Assembly: GCA_023443745.1 (NCBI GenBank)
Contig: JAEZTB010000052.1
Location: forward strand, 1-28,176
Source: Bacillota bacterium
Lineage (GTDB): Bacteria > Bacillota > Clostridia > DSM-8532
Reading direction: 5' to 3'
Length of the DNA: 28,176 bases
In this document: positions 7,869-15,590 of the stretch, one piece after another
Numbering within the stretch: the first letter of the stretch is position 1
Layout: the number at the start of each line of letters is the position of its first letter
Program-made: the position numbers and the translations under genes
Notes under the pieces: model-generated
What the model saw: only the letters and a program-made list of their open reading frames with translations
Databases searched by the model: none
What the model was told of the DNA's origin: nothing

Positions 7869-8673
7869 AAGTATTCTTCACTAACAATGCATCTTTCTCT
7901 AACAGAGGTCCTTCTACTATTATACATCCTTTGACACTATAATCTTTTATGGCTTTTAAACACTCTGAATAGTTGAAATCACTTTCTAATAAGGGAAGAT
8001 GGTTTATCTCGCCTTTTTCATTGTAGTTTATTCCACCCATGTGGATATGCAGATCCTCTAGAGCAGACTGGCCCAACATATCCAGCACGTATTGCAGTAT
8101 TTTTGCGAAATCATCATAGCCTTTTAAACAGCCATTCTGTCTTGCATGTATATGAGAAAAGTCAATACATAACTTGCAGGTGCTTACTTCTTTACAGAGA
8201 GAAACTAATTCCTCAAGTGTCCCAAACTGGGTTCTTTTTCCCGTAGTTTCAAGCCTATAATCTATTTCTTTATATGGAAGCTTCAATAAGTTTTCTTTTA
8301 TAGTATTATAAGCCTCCTCCTTGGAGTCCTTTAAATAAAAGCCTGGATGAAATACTAAACTTTTGCCCTTAACTTTTAATAATCCTTCCATTGCATTTGT
8401 TATTCTTTCCATTGACTGTTCTTGCTTTTCATATTCATCTGCATTTAGATTTATATAATGTGATCCATGAGCCGACAGATAAAAATCATTGTCTAGCTTA
8501 GTTTTTAATATGATATGCTTATTATTATCTGTCACATTGACATTTCGCACAAAAAGAAGTTCCATTGCATCAAGCCCTATTGATTTTATATAGTCAATAC
8601 CAGAGGCATAGTTAAATTTTTTCGATCCACTGCCTATTGGTAAGCCTGATATCCCGAATAATAGTTTGTCCAT
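7855..8673 (-). CDS. endonuclease IV-like TIM-barrel protein
   Basis: A 272-residue AP-endonuclease-2/xylose-isomerase-like TIM barrel. Most zinc ligands of E. coli endonuclease IV have counterparts in order: H69 (SAHGSHY), H109 (VFHPG), E142 (RLETTG), D171 and H174 (IDFSH), H211 (HIHMGG), H225 and E254 (VEGP). The Asp of the DRH motif is not there: the segment reads GEINHLP, so one ligand of the trinuclear zinc site is absent or shifted. It may be a diverged AP endonuclease working with the EndoIII-like protein encoded just downstream. A weak AAAGGG site lies before the ATG. Another sugar-phosphate activity of this fold cannot be excluded. Confidence 0.72.
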   Translation of the reverse strand: MDKLLFGISGLPIGSGSKKFNYASGIDYIKSIGLDAMELLFVRNVNVTDNNKHIILKTKLDNDFYLSAHGSHYINLNADEYEKQEQSMERITNAMEGLLKVKGKSLVFHPGFYLKDSKEEAYNTIKENLLKLPYKEIDYRLETTGKRTQFGTLEELVSLCKEVSTCKLCIDFSHIHARQNGCLKGYDDFAKILQYVLDMLGQSALEDLHIHMGGINYNEKGEINHLPLLESDFNYSECLKAIKDYSVKGCIIVEGPLLEKDALLVKNTYERI

Positions 8674-8867
8674 ATTTTCCCTTTATACTAAAGCGTTCCT
8701 ACTTTCCTGATTTATTATTATTGATTCCATCATAGCTATTCGACAATTTTACAAATTCATGCGTCAGCCATGTGTAGAAACAAGGTTGACATTGCAAAAA
8801 CAGCCCTTTTGTGTTAATTTAATGAAATGTGGTTTTTTTTAGAAAACATTGAAAAGGGTGACGCAAC

Positions 8868-9584
8868 ATGTATCGCGTCGTTATATGCGATGATGAAATA
8901 GAAATCTGTTCTCAGATTGAGCAGATGATTATGAATTATAGCAAATCAATATCTGTGGAAATGGAGATAGACGTATATTATTCCGGAGAGGAATTGTGTA
9001 AATTTCTGAGTTCCGGAACTGAATACGATATTCTATTTTTGGATATTGAATTCAAGCAGATGAACGGTGTTGAAATAGGTGAAAAGATACGCAACGAGCT
9101 TCGAAATGAAACCATGCAGATTGTGTATATATCCGGGAATCAAAGCTACGCGATAGAATTATTTAACATCAGACCCTTTAATTTTCTTATAAAACCGCTC
9201 GAGTTCGATAAAATTATTAAAGTGCTTAAAAAAGCGATGGAACTGTCAGCAAAGAAGTATAAGTATTTCACTTATAAACAAGGCCATAACACAAATAAAA
9301 AGCTGATTGAAGATATTCTGTACTTTGAAAGTATCAACAGGCAGGTAAAGATGACAACATCAGCGGAGGAGATCGTTTTTTATGGATCGCTGTCAGACGT
9401 ATTTTCTCAGTTGCAGGCATGTCAGTTTTTTTACATACACAAGTCGTATTTAATTAACTATAACCATGTTATTGAGTTTAGCTACGATTATTTAGTTATG
9501 TCAGACAAAACGGTATTGCCGATAAGTCAGTCACGGCGTAAAGCAATAAGGGACCTGCAGATTACAATTGAAAAGGAAAGATAA
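8868..9584 (+). CDS. LytTR-family response regulator, AgrA-like
   Basis: A 238-residue response regulator: receiver domain at about 1-120 with acidic pocket D8/D9, phospho-acceptor D59 (LFLDIEF) and K109 (FLIKPLEF), then a LytTR DNA-binding domain at about 135-235 (ILYFESINRQVKM ... FFYIHKSYLINYNHV). LytTR regulators bind pairs of short direct repeats about 20-22 bp apart. The histidine kinase gene begins two bases after its stop, so they are one operon. A GGGTGA site precedes the ATG. A TTGACA at 8786-8791 is a possible -35, without a clear -10. Confidence 0.92.
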   Translation: MYRVVICDDEIEICSQIEQMIMNYSKSISVEMEIDVYYSGEELCKFLSSGTEYDILFLDIEFKQMNGVEIGEKIRNELRNETMQIVYISGNQSYAIELFNIRPFNFLIKPLEFDKIIKVLKKAMELSAKKYKYFTYKQGHNTNKKLIEDILYFESINRQVKMTTSAEEIVFYGSLSDVFSQLQACQFFYIHKSYLINYNHVIEFSYDYLVMSDKTVLPISQSRRKAIRDLQITIEKER

Positions 9585-9586
9585 AA

Positions 9587-10864
9587 ATGCAATTATCGAA
9601 TCTTCAATTGGTGGTTGTTCTATTGTTAAAGATCCCGGATACTTATGTGTATTATAAATATATGGAGTCTCTATTTGGCACCCCTTATGTGAGCAAAAGA
9701 ATAACGCTACTGACTTATATAGGCTATGCTTTGATATTATCAGCTCTTAATTTATTTTTTAATATTCCGCTTGTTTTATTGGCATACAATATTCTCGTGT
9801 GTACCGGAATAACTTTTTATTATCGCGCATCTTCCACAAAGAGAATTTTATCCTCGGTTTTATTTTGTCTGGTGTTGACATGTATTGAATTAATATATTT
9901 CATGATTGTTGAGCAAACTTCACTAGTGCATACGAAGTTCTATACAGATGGGTTTGTCTGGCAAGTCGTCATAGTAAGGATTACGGAGTACATCGCGATT
10001 TATTTTTTATCCGTTTTTTTAAGTAAAAAAAATGATGTTTACCTGCCAAATTTGTTGTGGTCCAGAATAACCTTTATTCCAATTGTCTCACTGTGCGCTA
10101 TTGTAATTTTTCTGTATTTTAATATCGGTAATAAAATAACGGTTGTTCTGCTTATTGTCATATTAACCATTAATATCGCTGTCATTCTTTTATATGTTAA
10201 AATATCTGCAGAATATGCGGATAAATGTCAGCACCTTATTATAAAAAAGCAAAATGAATATTATGTTAATCAATTTGAACTCATGAATGAATCCATAAAG
10301 ATCAGAAATGCAGAAAAACATGATTATAAGAACCATTTATCTGTCATCGCAGCTCTAGTGCAGAGGAATGAGCAAAAAGAGGCGACGGCATATATAGGTA
10401 AGATCATGGACGTCTATAAAAGTGTAAAAGAGTCTTATAATTCCGGCAATTTAGTTATTGATAGTATTCTAAATTATAAAAAACAGGAAGCGGAGCAATA
10501 TGAAATCAGAATCAATGTGGGGTTGAGTATTCCGGAAAAGCTTCAGGTTAATCCCTTTGATATGACAACAATATTAGGAAACATTATAGACAACGCAATA
10601 AACGCCACAAGAAAGTTAGAAAAAGAAAAATTCATAGATTTGAAAATACGATATGATAAAGGCAGACTGCTTATAAGAATCGATAATTCTTTTAATGGTG
10701 AAATCAAGTATAAAAATAATAAGTTGGTTACTCTTCATCCTGACAGTGAGCACCACGGGATTGGATTGGATAATGTAGGAATGATACTGGAAAAATACAA
10801 TGGAATCCTCGAAATTGAACACACGGATAACGTTTTTTCGGCAAGCTTGATGATGTTCGTTTAA
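9587..10864 (+). CDS. AgrC-like sensor histidine kinase (GHKL)
   Basis: A 425-residue membrane kinase. Six or so hydrophobic segments fill residues 4-205; a coiled linker leads to the H-box with H245 (EKHDYKNHLSVIAAL), the N-box at about 327-342 (TTILGNIIDNAINATRKL), and the glycine box HHGIGLDNVGMIL. This is the AgrC/peptide-sensor subfamily, which usually reads an extracellular peptide. No agrB/agrD-type processing gene or peptide precursor is visible near it, so its ligand is made elsewhere or is not a classic autoinducing peptide. The ATG at 9587 follows the regulator's stop with an AAGGAAAG site. Confidence 0.92.
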   Translation: MQLSNLQLVVVLLLKIPDTYVYYKYMESLFGTPYVSKRITLLTYIGYALILSALNLFFNIPLVLLAYNILVCTGITFYYRASSTKRILSSVLFCLVLTCIELIYFMIVEQTSLVHTKFYTDGFVWQVVIVRITEYIAIYFLSVFLSKKNDVYLPNLLWSRITFIPIVSLCAIVIFLYFNIGNKITVVLLIVILTINIAVILLYVKISAEYADKCQHLIIKKQNEYYVNQFELMNESIKIRNAEKHDYKNHLSVIAALVQRNEQKEATAYIGKIMDVYKSVKESYNSGNLVIDSILNYKKQEAEQYEIRINVGLSIPEKLQVNPFDMTTILGNIIDNAINATRKLEKEKFIDLKIRYDKGRLLIRIDNSFNGEIKYKNNKLVTLHPDSEHHGIGLDNVGMILEKYNGILEIEHTDNVFSASLMMFV

Positions 10865-10942
10865 AGATTTTTTCTTGAGAGATCGTTCGTGAAAACCGTT
10901 TAATCAAAATCTTGGATTACTACAATAAAATGTATTATTTTC

Positions 10943-10970
10943 GACATTTTCCGGCACGATTAGACATTTT
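10943..10970 (+). promoter_or_regulatory. candidate LytTR binding site (direct repeat)
   Basis: GACATTTT occurs twice at 10943-10950 and 10963-10970, a 20-bp period placing both copies on one face of the helix, in the gap between the kinase and the lipoprotein gene. Paired direct repeats of this size and spacing are the usual targets of LytTR regulators such as AgrA and ComE. No clear -35 box exists downstream, as expected for an activated promoter. Confidence 0.45.
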
Positions 10971-11038
10971 GAGATAGTATTTATCAGATGCTGCTGAATG
11001 TTAGGTATTTAGTCAGTAATTTTGATTAAAGGTGGTAG

Positions 11039-11641
11039 ATGCCCTTGAAGAAATCCTTTCACTCGTCAAGATGCTTGTCCATTCTGATAATTTTCGTGCT
11101 AATGTCCTCTATGTCGGCCTGCTCAGAGCAGAGTTATCCAAAGCCGGAAGAAACCATAAAGGGATTCTTTGATGCGTTAAGCAAATCGGATTTGAAATCT
11201 GCAGAATCGTATACTGCTTCCGGATCAGCTACCGGCCAGTTCGATTTTGCCGATCCAGAGGAAGAAAAGCTTTCAAAATTGATGCTTTCCAAAACAAGCT
11301 ATGAACTCATCTCTTCGGAGGAAAATGGAGATGAGGCAACCGTTAAAATCAAAATAACAAGTTTGGATATGGCGACGATATTTGAGACGATGATGACGGA
11401 CCTCATCGCTCTAATGACGGAAGCCGCTATCAACGGCGAGGAAATCACCGATGAAAAATCGCTTGAAATGACAATGCAATATCTGGACGAAAGCATTTCA
11501 AAACCGGATGCTCCTGTTCTGAAAAACGAGCTGACTGTGACGTTAAATAAGGACAAAGGGAAAAAGACATGGGTGATTGTGGATGATGACACCTTTATGA
11601 ATGGCATTGTAGGAAATCTCAATGAGTTGCTTAGTCAGTAA
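11039..11641 (+). CDS. putative secreted lipoprotein
   Basis: A 200-residue protein with a lipoprotein signal peptide: positive N-terminus (KKSFHSSR), hydrophobic stretch 13-23, lipobox MSAC with the lipidated Cys at 28. The mature part begins YPKPEETIKGFFDALSKSDL, the opening helix of DUF4878/DUF5105-like (NTF2-fold) lipoproteins of Firmicutes, and ends with a beta-strand KKTWVIVDDD typical of that fold. Function is unknown; such proteins sit on the outer face of the membrane. It lies 174 bases after the AgrC-like gene, behind a possible LytTR site, so it may be an output of that system. GGTGG precedes the ATG. Confidence 0.75.
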   Translation: MPLKKSFHSSRCLSILIIFVLMSSMSACSEQSYPKPEETIKGFFDALSKSDLKSAESYTASGSATGQFDFADPEEEKLSKLMLSKTSYELISSEENGDEATVKIKITSLDMATIFETMMTDLIALMTEAAINGEEITDEKSLEMTMQYLDESISKPDAPVLKNELTVTLNKDKGKKTWVIVDDDTFMNGIVGNLNELLSQ

Positions 11642-11764
11642 AATAAAATCTTTAGAAATTAACTATTATGATGTGTTTTGGACGAATCTCTGCCATCTGT
11701 CTGGATGAATAAAAAGCCCTGATATATTTGATTTATAAATATTGTAACATAATAGGAGGGTATT

Positions 11765-12154
11765 ATGAGAATCGCAGTGATTATATTAGTTATTATTGGT
11801 ACTATAGCATCTATAGGACTAGGGATAAAATGGTTGTCAGATTTTGATACTTACAATACTGAAATAGCAGCTATAGAAGATTTAAAGTCAGACCCGGATG
11901 TGGCACAGGCCCTTAAAGATATGGAAAAAGTGAGGAATTGTGCATATGCTCTGATTGTATGTGGAATTATTGCCCTGGTATCTGTATTCTTAATGGGGAA
12001 AATAGGAAAAATAGCTGCTGTAATAATAGTGGCTTGCGCAATTGTTCCCGCAATTTTCTCCCCTGCTTCTCTTACTTTTACGTTTTTCTTCGTAATTGCA
12101 GGAATTTTGGCTTTCTTTGCAAAGCCTAAAGTGAAAGCTGTAAAGGCTGCTTAA
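11765..12154 (+). CDS. small four-helix membrane protein, DUF4064-like
   Basis: A 129-residue protein with hydrophobic segments at about 3-23, 58-78, 81-99 and 102-119, and a soluble acidic loop at 24-56 (LSDFDTYNTEIAAIEDLKSD). The plan resembles DUF4064-type membrane proteins, but I cannot name a function. AGGAGGG lies five bases before the ATG. It follows the lipoprotein gene by 123 bases and is closed by a strong terminator, so it may be co-transcribed with the lipoprotein. Confidence 0.7.
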   Translation: MRIAVIILVIIGTIASIGLGIKWLSDFDTYNTEIAAIEDLKSDPDVAQALKDMEKVRNCAYALIVCGIIALVSVFLMGKIGKIAAVIIVACAIVPAIFSPASLTFTFFFVIAGILAFFAKPKVKAVKAA

Positions 12155-12217
12155 TTTCGTACGGTTCATCCGATAAATGATATATTCGTCCAAAGCTCAA
12201 ATCATAAGGATAATCAT

Positions 12218-12277
12218 GGGGGTGCTGAAAATTACCGGCAGATTCGGGTAATTATTCGGCAGCCCCAGCATTTTTTT
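12218..12277 (+). terminator. intrinsic terminator
   Basis: A long imperfect hairpin (GGGGTGCTGA..AATTACC against GGTAATT..TTCGGCAGCCCC) spanning 12218-12266 is followed by seven T at 12271-12277. It ends the lipoprotein / membrane protein unit. Confidence 0.8.
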
Positions 12278-12333
12278 ATGATTATAGGCAACTGAGAATT
12301 TGCGACATAAACCCCGTGGCTGCACTTTGCACT

Positions 12334-12465
12334 TTATAAATCTTTCTGCATAAAAACCGCTTTAGAAGCGGGATTATCGTTATAACACTCAATTTTATAA
12401 AACCCATACTGATAATACATCTGAATGGCACTATCCATAAAAGGAAAAGTGTCTAAACGAATATG
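12334..12465 (-). pseudogene. 3' remnant of a GNAT acetyltransferase
   Basis: A 43-codon frame ends at a TAA. It reads HIRLDTFPFMDSAIQMYYQY then GFYKIECYNDNPASKAVFMQ, which is the C-terminal beta4-alpha4-beta5 end of GNAT N-acetyltransferases (RLDT..M..AI.LY...GF..I..Y..NP...A..M). The acetyl-CoA-binding part is missing: upstream of about 12466 the sequence instead belongs to the gene next to PadR. It is therefore a deletion remnant, out of frame with the preceding piece. Confidence 0.75.
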
Positions 12466-12508
12466 CTTTAGTCATGTCGCTTCCTGTCATTTTTTCCCAA
12501 TAACTCAT
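12431..12508 (-). pseudogene. truncated DUF1048-like partner of PadR
   Basis: The ATG overlaps the PadR stop (ATGA) and has AAAGGAG upstream inside padR, the usual arrangement for PadR and its DUF1048 partner. The product begins MSYWEKMTGSDMTK, matching as far as I recall the N-terminus of DUF1048 proteins, but after 14 codons (about 12467) the homologous sequence stops, and the frame runs 11 more codons into the GNAT remnant before a TAG. A deletion has joined the first codons of this gene to the 3' end of a GNAT gene. Confidence 0.6.
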
Positions 12509-12834
12509 TGTTTTTTCTCCTTTAACTCATTAATTTTTGATGATACGAACTCCCATTTTTCCCAGAACCTCCGTAGTTTCTTGCGCCCCGCGTGGTTGAG
12601 CACGAAAAACTTGCGTGGCGGTCCCAAATCGGATGGTTTTTTTTCTATGTCCACGAGTTTATTCTTTTCAAGCCGCACCAAAATGGTGTAGACAGTTCCT
12701 TCCACAACATCTGAGAAGCCGAGAGCATTCAACCGCCGCGTGATTTCATAGCCGTAGGTTTCTCCGCGGTTTATAATTTCAAGGACACAGCCTTCAAGCA
12801 CGCCTTTGAGCATTTCAGTTAGGTTTTCCAGCAC
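12505..12834 (-). CDS. PadR family transcriptional regulator
   Basis: A 109-residue short-form PadR protein: winged helix with GCVLEIINRGETYGYEITRR and VVEGTVYTILVRLEKNKLVD, then the wing SDLGPPRKFFVLNHAGRKKL and a dimerisation helix. It begins with GTG; AAGGGAGGG is the ribosome site. PadR proteins of this size usually repress a two- or three-gene operon coding a DUF1048 protein and a membrane or ABC protein. Here the following gene is cut after 14 codons, so the regulator may have lost its local target. A good promoter is present, so it may still be expressed and autoregulated. Confidence 0.88.
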   Translation of the reverse strand: MLENLTEMLKGVLEGCVLEIINRGETYGYEITRRLNALGFSDVVEGTVYTILVRLEKNKLVDIEKKPSDLGPPRKFFVLNHAGRKKLRRFWEKWEFVSSKINELKEKKQ

Positions 12835-12890
12835 AATCCCTCCCTTGCTATTCTGTATGACTTGTATGCAGTATTACTTACTACCGCTAT

Positions 12891-12919
12891 ATAGTAACAC
12901 GCAATAGTTGGCCTGTCAA
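12891..12919 (-). promoter_or_regulatory. promoter of the first padR gene
   Basis: TTGACA (12914-12919) and TACTAT (12891-12896) on the minus strand, exactly 17 bases apart; TACT-N10-AGTA overlaps the -10 and start region and could be the PadR site. Confidence 0.65.
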
Positions 12920-12978
12920 TAGCAGTTGTTGTAGCCCCACCGCTGTTCTTACCCTGGGCGGAGACAAAAAGAAAAGGT

Positions 12979-13003
12979 CTCAACAGAGAATACCTCTATT
13001 GAG
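12979..13003 (-). terminator. terminator of the ArsC-like / DUF2200 unit
   Basis: Stem CTCAA.AGAG / CTCT.TTGAG with a 5-base loop; on the minus strand it is followed by CCTTTTCTTTTT. It is the only terminator-like structure after the DUF2200 gene. The 13004-13179 stretch beside it shows nothing else. Confidence 0.5.
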
Positions 13004-13179
13004 CCTCAATAAACATAATATAATATGGGATTTACTGCAGAAAGTAAAAACCGTACCTACAGCTTCAATGTGTTCCTGTAGGTATAAGCTTTAATAATTT
13101 GTTTAGTTCACCTAAAATTGTCGGTATAACTCCTATAGCATACTCGCCAAGACATCCGAATACACTTTAAAAGTAATAA

Positions 13180-13533
13180 TTATTTCTCTCTAAGTATTTT
13201 ATCCATAGATTTGCCTTTTGCCAATTCATCAATCAGCTTATCCAAATATCTAATTTCCTGCATAATGGGCTCTTCGATATCTTCTACCCTCACACCGCAA
13301 ATAACTCCTTTTATTAGTGTTCTTGATGGGTTTAGACGGGGAGCTTCTTTATAGAATGTCTCATAGTCTATTTGTTTTTTTATTTGTTCCTCCATCTCAC
13401 CCTGAGTATATCCGGTCAACCAGCGAATGATTTCATCAACTTCTGATTTAGTACGACCTTTTTTCTCCGCCTTTGAAACAAGTAATGGATATACTCTTGC
13501 AAAGCTCATTGTAAAGATTTGATGTTTGGACAT
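13180..13533 (-). CDS. DUF2200 family protein
   Basis: A 117-residue protein matching the DUF2200 family closely from memory: MSKHQIFTMSFARVYPL at the start, then KKGRTKSEVDEIIRWLTGY, a variable middle, GVICGVRVEDIEEPIMQEIR and YLDKLIDELAKGKSMDKIL at the end. The family is small, cytoplasmic and of unknown function, found in Firmicutes and proteobacteria. The start at 13533 is chosen because GGGAGG stands seven bases upstream; five extra codons are open before it. The ArsC-like gene lies 47 bases upstream on the same strand, probably one operon. Confidence 0.88.
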   Translation of the reverse strand: MSKHQIFTMSFARVYPLLVSKAEKKGRTKSEVDEIIRWLTGYTQGEMEEQIKKQIDYETFYKEAPRLNPSRTLIKGVICGVRVEDIEEPIMQEIRYLDKLIDELAKGKSMDKILREK

Positions 13534-13580
13534 TACACAACCTCCCATTATTTACTATTTTAAATCCGCTGTTTTCATCA

Positions 13581-13922
13581 CTATTCCCAACTTTTCCATA
13601 CATCTGCTTCATAACCAATCGTTGCTTTATTTCCATTTCGAACTACTGGTGTCTTTATTAACTTGGGATTCTCAAGTATTTTTTCTCCTCTATCTTCCTC
13701 TCTAAGATACTTAACCAGCCCCAATAATTGCTTATCTTTGCAGTCCGGATCAATTAGATTTTCATATCCGCCTACTGCTTGCTTAACACTGTTTAATTCC
13801 CCTTTGCTCATTCCTTTCTGAATAATATCAATGAACTGGTATTTTATCCCACGCTCTTTAAAGTATCTCTCAGCTTTCTTTGTATCAAAGCATTTGGGCT
13901 TTCCAAATATTTGTATATTCAA
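13581..13922 (-). CDS. ArsC/Spx-family thioredoxin-fold protein
   Basis: A 113-residue arsenate reductase-like protein. The N-terminal beta strand and active-site loop are NIQIFGKPKCFDTKKAERYF, with the single catalytic-type Cys at residue 11 followed by CxxT; later segments (KLIKTPVVRNGNKATIGY) are the cis-Pro region of the ArsC fold. The loop lacks the Arg-rich anion pocket of classical ArsC, so it may be a Spx/YffB-like thiol protein. The start is placed at a TTG (13920-13922) because GGAGG lies eight bases upstream and homologues begin at this strand; ATG starts 5 and 18 codons upstream are alternatives. Arsenic genes are absent nearby. Confidence 0.75.
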   Translation of the reverse strand: MNIQIFGKPKCFDTKKAERYFKERGIKYQFIDIIQKGMSKGELNSVKQAVGGYENLIDPDCKDKQLLGLVKYLREEDRGEKILENPKLIKTPVVRNGNKATIGYEADVWKSWE

Positions 13923-13996
13923 AAATAAATCCTCCATATTATATTTTATACCCTTATCTATTAAAATTTTCATCAACCCTTGATATCAACAACCGT

Positions 13997-14039
13997 CTCC
14001 ACGTGCCTTGAGTGTACAATAATGATACCAACTGGAGCT
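13997..14039 (+). repeat. diverged direct repeat, copy B
   Basis: 33 of 43 aligned positions match the copy at 15591-15632, mostly differing by transitions; the common core is CTCCAC.TGCC.TGAGTGT.CAA. The two copies flank the PadR / metallo-hydrolase pair in the same orientation. Confidence 0.5.
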
Positions 14040-14087
14040 AAATTTTGTTACAATTAAGTGTGTTCTTTCCTGACCGGATTACAAATG

Positions 14088-14816
14088 CTATCCTGTAGGA
14101 AACGCCCTTAAAATGATTTCCTTAAAACTGAACGAGCTGCCGTGACCCGGATAAACGGTTTCTATGGTCAAGTTTTTTAGTCTATTGATACTATCGGCTA
14201 ATTGTGGAAAATCGCTGGCGTTAGGGGATGGGCTTGGCTTATCGATGTTTGCAAACGTATCACCGGCAATCAATTCTCCGCCTTTTGTAAGTATTGCAAC
14301 AGACCCTTTGGTATGACCAGGTACGTGGATAACCGTTGCGTCAAAACCATATGGCGATAAATCAAATCCATCTTCCAACAAAACGTCCGGTGAAAACCTC
14401 TCGAACTCATCAAGCATTTTCTGTGTGACTTTTGTTATAATATTCTTGTATTGCGAAAACATTTGTTGCAATTCCAAAGAGTGATACTGATAACTCTCCA
14501 TCCATTTTTGTAATGTCGGATTCTCAACCAATTCCCTGTCGCAATCGTTCATGGCGATTTTAGTTTTGAAATGTTCTCGTAGATATGCGGCATTACATGA
14601 ATGGTCGTTATCGCCGTGTGTTAATATAATTAGGCTAAGATTGTTCTCCGTACACCCGGCGGCTTCAAGTTCTTTTAACAAAAGCTCGCGCCGGTTTGTG
14701 AACTGCTGATCCATGACAATATGGCCGCCAGTATCAAACAAAATAAAACTGTTCACACACTTAACAAGATAACTATTTACACCGTTCAAATCAATTCGGT
14801 TAACCTCTGACATCAT
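14088..14816 (-). CDS. metallo-beta-lactamase fold hydrolase
   Basis: A 242-residue MBL-fold protein with the metal motif in the variant form H67-G-D69-N-D71-H72 (THGDNDHS), third-motif VIHVPGHTKGS, the AGDTFAN Asp and a C-terminal YPGHG His. The Asp in place of the second His occurs in many glyoxalase-II-like members. Substrate is unknown. A helical insert (about 95-140, QKWMESYQYHSLELQQMFSQ) may cap the active site. It begins directly after the PadR stop (TAAATGATG), with AGGAGG inside padR; the second ATG at 14811-14813 has the better spacing. PadR control of this enzyme is very likely from the arrangement. Confidence 0.85.
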   Translation of the reverse strand: MMSEVNRIDLNGVNSYLVKCVNSFILFDTGGHIVMDQQFTNRRELLLKELEAAGCTENNLSLIILTHGDNDHSCNAAYLREHFKTKIAMNDCDRELVENPTLQKWMESYQYHSLELQQMFSQYKNIITKVTQKMLDEFERFSPDVLLEDGFDLSPYGFDATVIHVPGHTKGSVAILTKGGELIAGDTFANIDKPSPSPNASDFPQLADSINRLKNLTIETVYPGHGSSFSFKEIILRAFPTG

Positions 14817-15359
14817 TTATTCCTCCTTTTGAATCAACTCTGATAACGGTTTGCCAGCCCGGATATGCTGACACCATCGTATGGCCTCTTGTGTAACGCA
14901 AATACCGTAATATAACGTCGATAATTTATAGTAAAAGCAATCTTTCTTTATTTTATTAAAATTTTTTTCAAGTGCTTGCAGCTTCCTTAAATAATTTATA
15001 TTGTTCATTTCATGTTCTAATAATTGACGGTCACGAATTTCGGGCGGAAGCTTATCAAAAAAGTAAACTTTTGCTAAATGTGTATTTGTTCCGTCGAGAA
15101 CATTCATAGGTGATACAAGCCAATCCATAAAAATTTTATTGCCTTCATCTGTGAGTTTATAAAATTTCTTTTGCCGGCCGCCCCATGGTTCTTCATGCAT
15201 GACAAGCAAACCTTTTTCAGTTAGTTTTTTCAAGGCAGGATATAAACTGCCATAGCTTGCCTTATAAAAAACGCCTATACCGTTTTCAATGAACTTTTTA
15301 ATGTCATACCCCGTTAAATCCTCATTCAATACCATACCGAGAATGATATAGTCTAACAT
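14817..15359 (-). CDS. PadR family regulator, long form
   Basis: A 180-residue PadR protein with winged helix (LDYIILGMVLNEDLTGYDIK, YGSLYPALKKLTEKGLLVM, wing GGRQKKFYKLTDEGNKIF) and the C-terminal Vir_AT-type helical domain (about 95-175) of subfamily 1. It is directly followed by the metallo-hydrolase gene, so the two form an operon. A 23-bp perfect dyad covers its own -10 box, the expected site for autorepression. GGAGAGG is the ribosome site for the ATG at 15359. The ligand is not evident; phenolic or antibiotic-like compounds are known inducers in the family. Confidence 0.9.
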   Translation of the reverse strand: MLDYIILGMVLNEDLTGYDIKKFIENGIGVFYKASYGSLYPALKKLTEKGLLVMHEEPWGGRQKKFYKLTDEGNKIFMDWLVSPMNVLDGTNTHLAKVYFFDKLPPEIRDRQLLEHEMNNINYLRKLQALEKNFNKIKKDCFYYKLSTLYYGICVTQEAIRWCQHIRAGKPLSELIQKEE

Positions 15360-15373
15360 GAAACCTCTCCAAT

Positions 15374-15396
15374 CAATATATCGTTTCGATATATTG
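15374..15396. promoter_or_regulatory. dyad operator of the PadR / metallo-hydrolase operon
   Basis: CAATATATCG-TTT-CGATATATTG: perfect 10-base arms and a 3-base centre. It overlaps the -10 box and start point of the operon promoter and lies 15 bases before the start codon. Confidence 0.75.
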
Positions 15397-15421
15397 TACT
15401 GCTATATTTTGAATTTGTAAA
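15393..15421 (-). promoter_or_regulatory. promoter of the PadR / metallo-hydrolase operon
   Basis: TTTACA (15416-15421) and TACAAT (15393-15398) on the minus strand, exactly 17 bases apart, each matching consensus at five of six positions. Confidence 0.75.
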
Positions 15422-15590
15422 GTGCTTTTGAAAAATCAGCAATAGGATTCCTTATAGCGATACATATTTCTAGCTAATTATTTTGCTCTTTATTCCTAAA
15501 ATCATCGCCATAAGCATTAAATCTAAAAAGTCTTGTCGTCCGCTTAAATACTGTGATTTCCGTTATAATGTGCTTGTATTTTACCAAACA

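Noticed and set aside
8759..8842. 27-codon frame MRQPCVETRL... as a possible signal-peptide precursor for the AgrC-like kinase
   Set aside because: No ribosome site, no leader plus acidic-tail layout of AgrD, and it covers the likely promoter of the regulator gene.
10863..10914. AAGATTTT / AAAATCTT inverted repeat after the kinase gene as a terminator
   Set aside because: AT-only arms with a 36-base loop and no T-tract do not form a credible terminator.
12357..12371. CCGCTT-TAG-AAGCGG hairpin with T5 on the minus strand, like a terminator
   Set aside because: It lies inside the coding sequence of the GNAT remnant (NPASKAVFM), so the structure is probably incidental.
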